Shown here piece after piece: positions 41,955 through 53,297 of a stretch of 64,000 bases of DNA. Origin of the DNA: Nissolia schottii (lineage: Eukaryota; Streptophyta; Magnoliopsida; Fabales; Fabaceae); NCBI GenBank assembly GCA_003254905.1, contig QANU01011901.1, positions 1,251,176-1,315,175 on the forward strand, given 5' to 3'. Under the pieces are notes generated by a model that was given only the letters and a program-made list of their open reading frames with translations, was not told the DNA's origin and did no database searches. Every line of letters begins with the position of its first letter. The first letter of the stretch is position 1. Both the position numbers and the translations under genes were made by a program.

Positions 41955-42369
41955 CATAAATTGGGCTAATAGGCAAAAATCCAAAGTGCGAAACCGGCCT
42001 AAACCCGAACGAAGCTAGTTTCAGGGTTCATATTTAAAGTGTTGTCTTCTCCTCCGGCATCTTCGCCAGAACCCTAGTCTCTCCCGTCTCCTGGTAAGCG
42101 CGCTCTCTCTCTGTCTCTCGATCTGTATGATTTCTTGTTATTTTGCTTTTTAGGGTTATGATTTGATGCAATGTGATGCGGGTTCCGGATTGTAAATTGT
42201 GGAGGATCGTATGATTTTTCCAGATTTTGATTTTTTATTTTACTCAAGTTGATGCTGGTTGTGTTCTCATCGATAGTCGTAGTAGCAGACGTATTAGTAA
42301 TTCTCATTCTATTATGATGATTCAGGTTTATAGATAATTTGAAAAAGAGTATTATACTGACGGATAAAC
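41955..42369 (+). promoter_or_regulatory. eS21 gene promoter, leader and leader intron
   Basis: A TGGGCTAA site-II-like element (about 41960) and an AACCCTAG telo-box-like motif (about 42070) lie just before the gene, a pair common in plant ribosomal protein promoters. A pyrimidine-rich leader ends CTCCTG at 42093, followed by GTAAGC. A matching acceptor TTCAG at 42325 suggests a leader intron 42094-42325. The site functions are inferred. Confidence 0.45.
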
Positions 42370-43538
42370 ATGCAGAACGAGGAAGGGAAGATCACCGAGC
42401 TATACATTCCAAGAAAATGGTATCAACATTTTAATTTGTAATTTATTTATTTTAAGTTTGTGGGTTGGTTGTTCTTATGCGGAGTTTGAACTGGTGTGTG
42501 TGTGCATTGCAGCTCTGCCACTAACAGATTGATAACTGCAAAGGACCATGCTTCCGTTCAGATTAACGTTGGCCATTTGGACGAGAGTGGTATCTACAAT
42601 GGTCATTTCTCCACATTCGCCCTCTGTGGTTTCATCAGAGCACAGGTCTTTATACTTTGTTTTCACTTTTTTTTTTCTTCATAGAATATGCATTTTAGTT
42701 ATTACTGGTCTTTATAACTAGTGCTTTGTAGTGTTGGCACCTTATCAATGAGTGTTTTTTTCTTGTTTCGGTTTATCGGTTGATTTTGCCATTAAGTTGT
42801 GCTGTTGCCTATTATGGCTCTGTTTGATTGTGTGGTTGTGTTCAATTTATCACGTTTTTGTAAATAGCTTAAGCACCTGGGAAGTCTGTAGGCTGTAGCA
42901 CACCACACCAATTTAGTGTTCTTATGGTCGATTTGTCTGTAATAAATATATAAATATATTGGGTTCAAGTGGCTGCTATAACAGCAGCGTGCAATGTTTC
43001 ATAAACAATTGTATATTATACCATTCTGCATTCTCAATAAAAAGAAGGCGCATAAAATAGGTCTCAGGGAATTGGTTGGCTCTGAGTGTGAACGTCTTCA
43101 TGCTCCTTTTTGCATGGACGGGGTTGGGGTTTAGGTCTTTCATATGGTTTCTTCTCTGGTTGTGTAATTTTATGTCAATCCGTGTGTCCTGTGTTACTTT
43201 TTAATTGGATGAAGCTGTGATAGAGTTCTATGATCATCTGATTACATTGAATGGTTTTGGGGTATTTTGGTGGTATTTGTATGCTCGTTGGAAATTTTGG
43301 CATTGTGTTCTGATCCATGTCATTGTCAGCCATAGAGTACATGCCTAGATGTTTAGAACTTTCAATGACACTCCGGTATAGTTTATGCTCTAGGTGCATT
43401 TTTTACCCAGTCCTTTTAACTATGCCTATGTTGTGGAATTTGTTAACATGGTTGATTTTGTATTTTTCTTTTCAGGGAGATGCTGACAGTGCACTAGATC
43501 GCTTGTGGCAGAAGACGAAAGCTGAAAAGCAACCATAG
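42370..43538 (+). CDS. RPS21: 40S ribosomal protein S21 (eS21)
   Basis: A small-subunit ribosomal protein on the solvent side of the 40S particle near its RACK1/uS2 region. Three coding exons (42370-42419, 42513-42645, 43476-43538) join in frame for 81 aa, the usual length of plant eS21. The sequence begins [20 protein letters not shown] and contains [13 protein letters not shown] and [15 protein letters not shown], which are family hallmarks, ending [12 protein letters not shown]. All introns are GT-AG. The 830-bp last intron is AT-rich and shows no nested gene. The next gene (F-box) converges on it. Confidence 0.96.
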
Positions 43539-44661
43539 AAGTGATGATAGTTTTCATTTGAAGTTGTATTATTTGCTAGGCGATATTTGACTGTTATGAG
43601 TGAGGAACTAACTTCACTTTTTTAGTTATCAATTTTGCAATATCCATCTTTCCCATATGAAAGTTTCTTTTTGACCGATTGACACTTCATTCGAAGATAA
43701 TTAGTTGTTTGGTGCTATTCCTGGCGCTGATTTATGATTTATACGTTGTTCTACCACACTTCACCCCTTCCTCTACATAACACATTAACTATTCATTTAC
43801 TTTTTTATGTTTATTTTTCATACTTTTCATGTTACTTTTGATCAAACATCAAAGTTGTGTATCGTTTTCTTCTCTCTTTTTTTTTCACCGAAAAGTAATG
43901 CGTATCACTTTTTACGTTGGTAAGCGTTTTGCTGTGTTGAGATGATTTAAAAAAAAAAATTGTCAGAGGTATCGGTTTTGCGATAAGAAAAATGTGTCGA
44001 GTGCGTTTCTGGAAATTGAAATTGTGTTCTTTCAAGGAAAGTTAGTCCTTTAACGAAAGGGGACTAACTTGTTTGTCACTAGTTAAAAAATTTGATTTGA
44101 TATGCATTACATTTTAAACATTTTCATTCGTAATTGTTTAAATTATCCTTAATAAAATTTTATTTCAAATAAAATATACTGTTGGCATTCCAAAAATTTA
44201 CATTGCTATCCAATCCCACGATAATGATACTACACAGAGAAAAATAAAAAGTAGTAATTTTAGTAGTCACTTTTTTTAATATGATTACACTACATAATTT
44301 GAAAAACATATTATGCTCATTCTTTATGAGAAATACCAATTATTGGAAATCCTATGTTTCTTTAATGCTAGATGAATAAACAATGATAGTGTCATAAATC
44401 GACTTAAATAATGCAATACTAATTAGGGAAAGTTTGTCAACCCGGAAAAAAGAAGATTTAGACATGCATGTTCGCGACGTTATATGTCTTACATGCAAGA
44501 ACAACTATATCAATATATTCTTGTAAACAAACAAAAGAAAAAAAAGAAGCAGCTTGCATCCAGAACAAGTCTTATATATATGAATTCCACTTTCCTAGTT
44601 GCTTGTAAATAATTGATTAGTTTTCCTAAGCTTGATTTTACGGAGAAACACATAAATATAA
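43539..44661. other. Convergent intergenic region, eS21 and F-box 3' flanks
   Basis: AT-rich sequence with several A and T runs. It should contain both 3' UTRs. No gene signature is visible. Confidence 0.5.
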
Positions 44662-45438
44662 CTAGGCTTCAAACATCTTACAGAACAAACTTAGTTCATA
44701 ATCCGCACGGCAATACTCGCACGAAACACCGTCAGAATCTTCTTCATCCTCAATATTATTCAACCATCTTCTTCTAGAAGGATTCTGCATCATCCTGATG
44801 ATGACGCTGGTGCCACACGCGCTGGAGCGGCACAAGGATTGTTGATCCCTCCGGACCACAGGATTATTGACCCACATGCTCCTGACGAAACACTTGACCC
44901 TCTTCCTGCACCTTCTTGTACACGTGGACTCTTTCAAGCCATGGAACAGTTGAAACCCCTCCTTCCTCTCCTCTTCATCCTCGCCGTTCATCAGGACCAT
45001 GGAATAGACGTACTTGGCGTCATCGTGGCCGTCCATCGCGGCCTTCTTCAGAATCTGGAGAGCAACCGTCGAATTGTGGTTGTTATAACTGAAAAACAGA
45101 AGCATGGCTTCGCGGTAGGAGATCTCGGCGTTGCCGCTCTCCCTGCAGCGCTTCAGGAAGGAGGACTCCCTCTCGCCAGTGAACCACGGGAGCGGGACGA
45201 GGGCGAACTTGTCCATGGAGGCGTTGTGGTAGACGCGGTCGTCCTCGGCGGCGCGTTGGAATTCCTTGCAACTGAGTTTGACCTTGCAGAGGTCAACGAC
45301 GGAGCGAGACGCGACCTTCGTGAATATCTCCACTAACAACTCGTTTGGCATAGAGTTTATGGAACAAGAGGAGGGCACGTGACCACCATGCTTCTTGATC
45401 CTTCCTCCTTTTTTGATTCCTAAACCATGAGGAGCCAT
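44662..45438 (-). CDS. F-box protein, putative At1g67623-like
   Basis: F-box proteins recruit substrates to SCF ubiquitin ligases through SKP1. This intronless 258-aa protein has a basic N terminus, then an F-box at about 27-70 (SINSMPNELLVEIFTKVASRSVVDLCKVKLSCKEF). It continues with an alpha-helical region resembling one Sel1-like unit (ALQILKKAAMDGHDDAKYVYSMVLMNG) and a Cys-rich C terminus (CEYCRADYELSLFCKMF). Architecture and wording match the plant group annotated as putative F-box protein At1g67623, whose substrates are unknown. The ATG at 45438 (MAPHGLG) is the first in-frame one. A TATATATATA run lies at 45512-45521, about 75 bases upstream. The GC-rich 5' half creates antisense open frames that I treat as shadows. 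Confidence 0.88.
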   Translation of the reverse strand: MAPHGLGIKKGGRIKKHGGHVPSSCSINSMPNELLVEIFTKVASRSVVDLCKVKLSCKEFQRAAEDDRVYHNASMDKFALVPLPWFTGERESSFLKRCRESGNAEISYREAMLLFFSYNNHNSTVALQILKKAAMDGHDDAKYVYSMVLMNGEDEEERKEGFQLFHGLKESTCTRRCRKRVKCFVRSMWVNNPVVRRDQQSLCRSSACGTSVIIRMMQNPSRRRWLNNIEDEEDSDGVSCEYCRADYELSLFCKMFEA

Positions 45439-45860
45439 TGAATTGAATAAGAACAACAGGTTCTTCTTGTGAATTAATCAATTATTACTACACAAAGAAT
45501 GGTGATGTGCGTATATATATAGGGGGCGTTTCCTATTTTAATTGTAATCCTTTATTTAAAGTGCTATTTAATTCATGACAACCTAATTAAAAGTTATTCC
45601 ATAATCAAATCAAATCAAATGCTATCACTCAATTAAATTGTGCCGAGCTCTCGGACTATATATGATATAGTAATATAAATGCTGAGCAAAACAAATCCGT
45701 CACGTAGGTTGGTTGTTGGGTGGCGGTTTGACCAAGTCAAAAAAAAAAATAATATAATATAATATAATATAACACCGAAAACAAAAAAGAAACTCTGGTT
45801 TTTCTATTCCCTTGTACAAAGGCTACGCCGCCAAAAACCGTGCACGGTGGTGCGGTGGCG
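45439..45860. promoter_or_regulatory. Short divergent promoter between F-box and AlaX-like genes
   Basis: The two start codons are 422 bp apart and point outward, so one compact region must serve both genes. A TATA-type run (45512-45521) is placed for the minus-strand F-box gene. Closer to the AlaX-like gene is TTTGACCAAGTCAAA (45727-45741), two W-box cores (TTGAC) facing each other, followed by an A-run and repeated AATAT units (about 45748-45771). W-boxes bind WRKY factors; activity here is inferred. Confidence 0.5.
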
Positions 45861-48407
45861 ATGGATAAGAGGAGCGATGATCAGAGACCCACGAAGCTGG
45901 ATTACTACGATGACATGTGGAAGCTGCAATCCACTGCGACACTCCTTTCTCACTTCAAGGTAGGTTCGTTGCTGACTCTGACAACAGCATGTACATGAGT
46001 TGAGGATCAGAAATCAGAAAATTCGACAGTTTAGGTTTTTTTGTTTTTTTTCCCTCTTCTTTTTAACTTATGTGAGTAATAGGGAGATGATGGAAGGCAT
46101 GTTTTGATATTGGATCGTACTATCTTCTATCCCCAAGGAGGTGGTCAGCCCGCGGACACCGGCTTCGCAACCATTCACGGCGGCATCAAGTTTGTGGTTA
46201 ACGATGTTCGATCCAGAGATGGAATTGTAAGTTTTTATCAGTCAAATTTGAATCCTTTATTTTTTGGGTTAAGTACTCTGTCTCTAGTGGGATACATTAA
46301 ATGTTTTGCTCATATCCTCCTAGGAATTTATGTATTTTTTTTTTGTGTGTAGGTGTTTCACTATGGATTCTTTGAGAATCTGGGAGGGGAATCTGAGCCC
46401 ACACTCCAGAAAGGGAACGAGGTTTCACTCTTTGTTGATGAGACACGGAGAAAGCTCAATTCTAGGTACTACAAGATTTATCTTCTGTGCTTGATTTATG
46501 CTCCAATTTTGCTCTATCTGATAGTGTCTGGCACCCCCTGGCCTTGTTTTTACTTTAAAATTACCATCTTTAAGCTGCTTATAAGAAAAACTTGCAATCT
46601 GCTTCTGTAATCTCATTCCTTTCTTGTTTTGTTTGTTTCTGTCTAGGTTGCATTCAGCAGGGCATTTGCTTGATATTTGTTTGCCAAGAATAGGATTGGG
46701 TCATTTAGAGTCCGGCAAAGCTTACCATTTTGCTGATGGGTTAATCATTTTACTTTCTTTTTTAGTGTAGTTATTAGAATGATCTAACCTTCACTAATCA
46801 CTTGCTATTCATTATTGTATTAAAACGTGTTCATGAGGTACAAAGTTTGCTTCACACTTCCTATTGTTTTGTTTCCAGGCCTTGGGTTGAATATAAGGGC
46901 ACGATTCCACAAAATGAAATGCAGAACAAGCAAAAGGATTTAGAGTTGGAGGCTAATGCTTTAATTTCTGCGAGAGGAAAAGTAAGTTACAGTGTTCATA
47001 AATTGCCTTTTGTGTGTGGCGTCTGGTTTCTGGTTCTGAAACCTTCATTTTGCTATTTAGGTTTATGTTGACATATTACCATATGATGAAGCTGCTAAAC
47101 TTTGTGGTGGTTGTCTTCCTGATTATGTTCTCAAGGTCAGTCTATAAAAGATATATGCTTACTGTAAAGACTTTGTGTGTACTTTATCATGATCTAAGTA
47201 GAAGTAGTAGTTGGCTCATAACTCCAGTGCCTGTCACTTTGTTGTCTTACATGGTGCCTTCCACATTTTTGCGCCAAATTCTTCTGTTTATTCTGTTTTT
47301 GGATAGACCGATGAACCTCTGTTAGATTTTGCTGTTGAAGGTCAGCTGTCAACATTACAGTGTTACATATAGCATAAAGTGTCAGGAATATTCCAGCTGT
47401 TGCTTCCGTTGACCTCTAATGCTGAAATTCTGTGGGAAAGAAGACCCTTTTCTCATAACCACTAAATTTGTTTTGATGAATATGAAAACTATTATTCCAT
47501 CCATTGTAATTAAAACAATTCAAGCATATATCTGTATTAATGAAGGAATACAACTCTTTTCCCTTTGCTGCTTTGTTGGTGTGCTTGTAATTATAATACT
47601 GGAGCATTCTTTTGAAATTGGATGACGGAGAGCATTCACTATGTTAATTTATGTACATTACATGCTTATGCATAAGTGGAAGGATATAAACCAGTTTGAA
47701 TTTTGTCTCAAGAATTAGGCTGGTTTGGTTCTCTCAGTTCTCTCTCTTCTCTGAAATTAATACATTAACTATCAACAGGAAAGCACGCCTCGCATTGTAA
47801 GGATAGGAGATAATCCTGGCTGCCCCTGTGGTGGTACCCATGTTGCTGATATTTCAGACATCATACAAATTAAGGTGTGAAATCAATTTGCTTATACTAG
47901 TTAACTAGGTGTGAATGTGGTTTGATATTTTCTGTGGAAGTTTTCCTCATTGTAATTAGGAAAGCTTCATTTCAGCCTTCATTTATCCCTGTTTTATATC
48001 TGGCAAACAATGAAGTTATTAATTGAACTTGTTGGAATAAAAACTTTGTGGCAAAGAGACTTAATTTTGTCTAGTTATATTTAATAAGATTAATTTTGAT
48101 ATATTATCAATGTAAAGTGTTTTACTCTATCAACCAATCATATAACTTCATATATATAACTTTTGAGGTAGTTATTGTAAGAGACAAACACTTTTGATGA
48201 CATGTCAATATACGATTAGATGTCTGTGCAAAAATCTTTTATTCTGATTGTGCATCAAAATTGAATCCATATATTTGATTGCTTGGTGATGATTTTTGTG
48301 TGGTATGCGTTGATCAGGTTTCTCAGATTCGGTCCAAGAAGGGACTTACAAAAGTCTTTTACAATGTTGAATCATACTTATCTGCAGCTGAGTCTGCCTC
48401 CAAGTAA
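45861..48407 (+). CDS. AlaX-like alanyl-tRNA trans-editing protein
   Basis: AlaX proteins are free-standing relatives of the AlaRS editing domain. They hydrolyse mischarged Ser- or Gly-tRNA-Ala. Eight exons (45861-45959, 46083-46226, 46353-46465, 46647-46739, 46879-46981, 47061-47135, 47779-47874, 48318-48407) join in frame for 270 aa. Zinc/active-site motifs are complete: HSAGH with H121 and H125, and CGGTH with C226 and H230. Other family features are the DRTIFYPQGGGQPADTG start of the editing fold and CGGCLPDYV. There is no aminoacylation domain. The N terminus (MDKRSDDQRPT) is not transit-peptide-like, so a cytosolic location is likely. The first ATG after the divergent promoter is used. 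Confidence 0.92.
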
Positions 48408-50319
48408 ATTAACTGCTATAAGAACACCATAAGCTATTTTGCTGGTGACTAGCTGAATTTTATTTAGCCACTAATAGATAATTACACTTGCCAATTATTG
48501 TTCTCATACCATGGCTGTTTTATTAGGTATGAAATTTTGTATGGATAATGAGTCTGAAATGGACAATTACCTACTAGCTATAGGGTGTGATCATTATAAT
48601 GGCACGCATCAATAGGGCAAGCAGTAGTCAATGGCTGAATGACATGTTGTGTTAGGTTATGATATTTTACAGCATATATGTTCTTTACATATCTGGGAAG
48701 TCAAATTTGCTGGTTTTGTTAATGCCCCTTTCCCTCCCTTACTGTCATATTCTCCTCATTCCAAATTTTTGTTCGTCCTCTAGATGTAGAATCAAACTAA
48801 AAAAAACCACCCTTTCATGATATGCTTCAAACATACGCGTATTGCTCACTTGACTAGCTGGTTAGTGTCAGCATCCTGATCCAAATTAAAAATTGTTCAA
48901 ATCCAGGTGTATTTGGTTTTGTAATCTCTTTTCGGAGAGTTCATGTGCCTGTCATGATCATAATGATTTCGATCTTAATGTTGGAACAGTCTCGCCTCAA
49001 ATTGGATGGATGGGTGGTAGTGATGAGTTTGGCACCTTGTCCAAACCTTTTTCCATGGTTCTGAGTACCAAAAAATAAGGGGTGCAACTTTGGTTTATAA
49101 TGTGGTCCGTGGAAATCTGCATAGAAGGTATATAATTTGTATAGCTACTTTTCTATTCCTATCAGCCGTCATTCTCTATCATTCGAGTATATGGACCATA
49201 AATAAGCCGTAACAAACATATTAGGATTAGGTGGCATTGCTTGGTCAAAGTATGATAGGAACCAATAACTATTCATTGTTTTTTTTAGATATATTTTTGG
49301 TTGGTAAACCTTGTTTTGGGCCTAAAACCTGTGCCAAGAGGACAAATAGGTGCAAAAGTATACCTTATAAACAGTAGGAACCTAATGTTGAGCCATTCAA
49401 TTCACTGGCAGCATCTATACATGTTAGGCAATAATACCAGCAAGCATCCTATTCCACACCATAACTTAACACCGTTATTCATGGGAGCTTATTTTACCAT
49501 CCGTATAAACGCCCAAATTAACACCATGAATAGAAACTAGGTTTAGTTAACAATGTTTTCAATATTATTAATACATTAAACACTTGAAATTTTTACTTTT
49601 CAATAAAAATTTATTACTACCTCTTTTTTATACCTTAACAAGTGTCAGTCAATTTATCAAAGAAGCAAAAGATTGTTAAAATGTCAAAATATAGTCTAAA
49701 TTGATGTACGAGAATAATGCAGTATTGTGAGTTGTCTCGTGATAAAAGACTTAAACTCACATCATTGAAAAGAAAAAAAAAGACTTGGATGTCACAATGA
49801 CTCTAAGTAGATATTATGTTACTTTATCTAATCACTACTCTTGTTTTTTCTGTCAAAAAAAAATGGTGAAGCAGTTAAACAAATTCAAACAATCTTTTTG
49901 ACAAAATTTCCAATAATATGAAAGGGATGTGAGTACAACGTAACCAACCCAAGCGAGGGCGTATGAGTCGTCAAAACAGAGGAATTAGTTGACAATACAG
50001 AGAAGGAAGGTGGGAAAGGCGTCACTTTCGAAGAGATTATGAATGAATAGAACAGAGAAAAAGGGCGGAAGGTGAATGCGTGCGTGTGGAAACGAAACTC
50101 GAGAGAAAAAGGGGTGGTAAAAAAACAGAGTGAAGAGGACAAAAAGATACTAAAGACGATAGGCAATGAATTAAAAAAATAGCAGAGGGTAGATCCATTT
50201 TTGTGTGTAATGTAATGGGTACCATCCATTTTCTCTCTCGATTGTGATACAGATTCTCCACTAACACTAACACAAACTCTGTTTGGAGCACGCACGCTAC
50301 CAAAAATATTTTCCCCCTT
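48408..50319. other. Intergenic, AlaX-like 3' flank and PP2C promoter side
   Basis: AT-rich spacer without coding signature to about 49850. From about 49900 it becomes purine-rich on the plus strand, probably promoter sequence of the PP2C gene. Short open frames at 48893-49078 and 49301-49540 have no family signature. Confidence 0.45.
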
Positions 50320-51494
50320 CTCTCTCTCTCTCTCTCTCTCTCTGCTCTGTTTCTGTTCTGTTCGGTTCTATCTTCCTTTTGTGATTTGCTAAGTCACACT
50401 CCCACTCTCTCTTTCTGCTCTGTCCTCCTTCCTTCTTCAATCTCTATATATACTCACTCATATTTCCCTTCTTCCTCTGTCCACCCCGCATTCTGCACCC
50501 CCTTCTTCTCTGTTCGGTGTCTTTTGCTTGGCTTCGCTTCTTCATCCATTGGTAAGTCCCTTTTCTTTCTTCTTTTTAATATGCTGTTCTGTTTGGTTAG
50601 ATATATGCCCTTGTTTTTGTGTTCTGTTTTTTCCTCTGCTATCTCTGTTTTTCTCTCTTATGGCGTTTTGCTGTTGTACGAGATTATTATTAGGTTTTTA
50701 GAATGAATTGCCTCCCCTTGCATCCATCAACATGGCAAAGAATAGAGAGAAAACAGAAGGGGTATTTTTGGGGTGTAAAGTATGAGTTTTGAATTGTTTT
50801 TATTAGGTGAGATTATTACTGATTTGGAACTGAGAGTCTGAGGCAAAAAGCGCATTTCCTATGATTTAACAGTAGATTTCTTAGGTTTTAGTTTTGGTTT
50901 TTGGACTTTAACATTAGGTATCAAAGCTAATAGTTAGAGTACACTGCTGTCCTTGAAGCTTCACTCAGAGAGATTGAGATGGTAGCAAGCAAAGGGGCAT
51001 TTTTTTGGCTAAACAAACTCCCGGAGTCTATACTCAGGTTAGAATTTAGACTCTCTTGTCGTAGAGAATTGCCAGGACTTTCAACTAGAGATTCAATTTT
51101 AGGCTCCCTTGGCTTTCGGCTACTGTGTGATTTGATTGTTAATGTATGCAGTGACGCATAGAGAATTGCTATATTGGAGTTAACATCATTGTGCAACATC
51201 ATTTTCATCCTGATGGCTTTCTTTTCCTTTTTCATATACTGCAAGTCATTTCGCCATTATTAATATGTATGTAAGGAGCCCTTCCACATTATAGGAAATC
51301 TTTCGATCAAGTTTCTTTATATGATCGAATGGCTATCTTCTATTGAATTGATTTCTTTCATACATATATTGGAAACTATTTTGACATGGTTTAATTTCAT
51401 TTCATATGTCACTGTTGTATGTTTTTCTCTTGTAGTATATATACCAGTGATATTGATAGTGTTGAGAATCAATTTCTTAAAACAGGAGATAAAC
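50320..51494 (+). promoter_or_regulatory. PP2C gene leader with (CT)n tract and leader intron
   Basis: A (CT)12 run (50320-50343) opens a strongly pyrimidine-rich leader, usual near plant transcription starts. The leader exon ends at 50551 before GTAAGT. An acceptor AAACAG at 51480-51485 rejoins it nine bases before the PP2C start codon. This predicts a 934-bp leader intron (50552-51485). Confidence 0.55.
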
Positions 51495-53297
51495 ATGCTT
51501 AGTCCTGAAGGAGACCTTAAAATAAGCTTTGGCTACCAATGCAATAGTGGAGGTATTCCTTGTGAGGTCGTCAATGGCTACAAAATCCTTCCCGAAGTCC
51601 GCAGGACGAGCAGTTTCTCTTGCTTGTCAGGCGCAGCCTTAAGTGCAAATGCTACGCTAGCCAACACAAACATCTGCAATGGTAAGATAGGAGGAGAAAT
51701 CCTTCCAAGTTGGGACTCTCCTAATTCATTTCGCAAGGTGCCTTCTTCACCAAGTCTTTCGAAGACTGAAAGACTATCGTCTTCTCTCCCAAATAGTTTG
51801 TCTTACCTAAGCTGCAGTCCTTCCACGCCTAGCGATATGCTAGACTATGACTCTTGCACATTGAAGTCCATGATTGATCCATCCAGGTGTGAAGGTTTTC
51901 TTAATGCTTCTGAAGTACAAGTTGCTGGAGGAGCTGCTGGTGAAGATAGAGTTCAAGCAGTTTGTTCTGAAGAAAATGGATGGCTCTTTTGTTCAATTTA
52001 TGATGGCTTTAATGGGAGAGACGCAGCTGACTTTCTGGCTGGTACCTTGTATGACACCATCATATCTCACTTTAACAAGTTACCCTGGGAATTCGGTCCA
52101 GGTTCCACCGAAGCTTCTGACAATTTGAGTTTGGGCGATAGCCTTATTTGTCACAAGGACCAATCTTTGTCTAGGTTTAGGGGAAACAATAATTATAATG
52201 ATCTTGGCTGTTTTGCAAAGAGTAGTCCATCTGCTAAGTCAGAATCATCATGTAAATCATTTTCACATAGGGTACTCGATAGCCTCCAATGCGCTCTTAG
52301 TCAAGCCGAGAATGATTTCTTGTACATGGTTGAGCAGGAAATGGAGGAGCGTCCGGATTTGGTTTCTATTGGATCTTGTGTTTTACTTGTGCTTCTTCAC
52401 GGTAACAATTTGTATACTCTTAATCTTGGTGACAGCAGAGCAGTATTGGCAACATGCAGCACAGGTGACAGAATGAATGAGTGTGGAAGGCTCAAGGCTA
52501 TCCAGCTTACAGATAGTCATACTGTCGAAAACGAAGCCGAAAGAGCTAGGCTTGTAGCCAATCACCCTGATGATGCCAAGGTCATTGTATCAGGAAAAGT
52601 GAAAGGGAAATTGAAGGTTACTCGAGCTTTTGGCGTTGGCTACTTGAAAAAAGTTGGTATTCTCTTTTACATAATTTTTAGCATTTAAGTTTCTGAACAA
52701 TTTTGGGTAGTTAGAAACTCCAGCTACTAATTTTGAGTGGATGAGTGCAAAGAATAAATACTTGTCCAACCAAAACAAATAGATTTAATTTTCTTACTAT
52801 ATTCCCTTGCAGAAAAATCTTAATGATGCTTTGATGGGAATCCTGCGAGTTCGCGATCTTACAAGCCCGCCGTATATTTCAACACAACCATCACTGAATG
52901 TTCATAAAATCTCGAATTCTGATCAATTTGTTATAGTAGGGAGTGATGGTTTATTTGACTTCTTCAGCAATGATGAGGCAGTGAAGCTTGTGGTGTCTTA
53001 TATCTTGAGCAATCCTTTGGGTGATCCAGCAAAGTTTCTCATAGAGCAGCTTGTAGCTAGAGCTGCTGATTCTGCAGGTCAATTTTCTATATCTTATGCT
53101 AAATTTAATTCTAATAGAGCATGAACACAGATTTTTGTATGTTTAGCTGATCAACATTCATGCATGCAGGAATGACCATGGAAGAGTTGATGAATATTCC
53201 TGCTGGGAGGAGAAGGAAGTACCATGATGATGTGACTGTAATTGTGATCATGCTTGGGATGAATCAGAGGACTTCAAAGGCATCCACTTGCATCTAA
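51495..53297 (+). CDS. Protein phosphatase 2C, PP2C-40-like / POLTERGEIST-like clade
   Basis: A metal-dependent Ser/Thr phosphatase. Three exons (51495-52652, 52813-53077, 53170-53297) join in frame for 516 aa. A 130-residue Ser-rich N-terminal region (SSFSCLSGAALSANATLANTN) precedes the catalytic domain. Metal-binding signatures are present: GEDRVQAVCSEENGWLF, YDGFNGRDAADF (D170-G171), NLGDSRAVLA, SDGLFDFF (D431-G432) and HDDVTVIVI (D494-D495). The late KGKLKVTRAFGVGYLKK and NDALMGILRVRDL strings are typical of the POL/PLL-related group and agree with my memory of Arabidopsis At3g16560 (probable PP2C 40). POL/PLL phosphatases act in meristem signalling, but the role of PP2C-40-type members is not established. 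The frame is open upstream into the leader intron; the ATG at 51495 is chosen because an acceptor precedes it. Confidence 0.92.

Noticed and set aside
44839-45336. 165-codon plus-strand frame opposite the F-box gene
   Set aside because: Antisense shadow of the F-box coding sequence.
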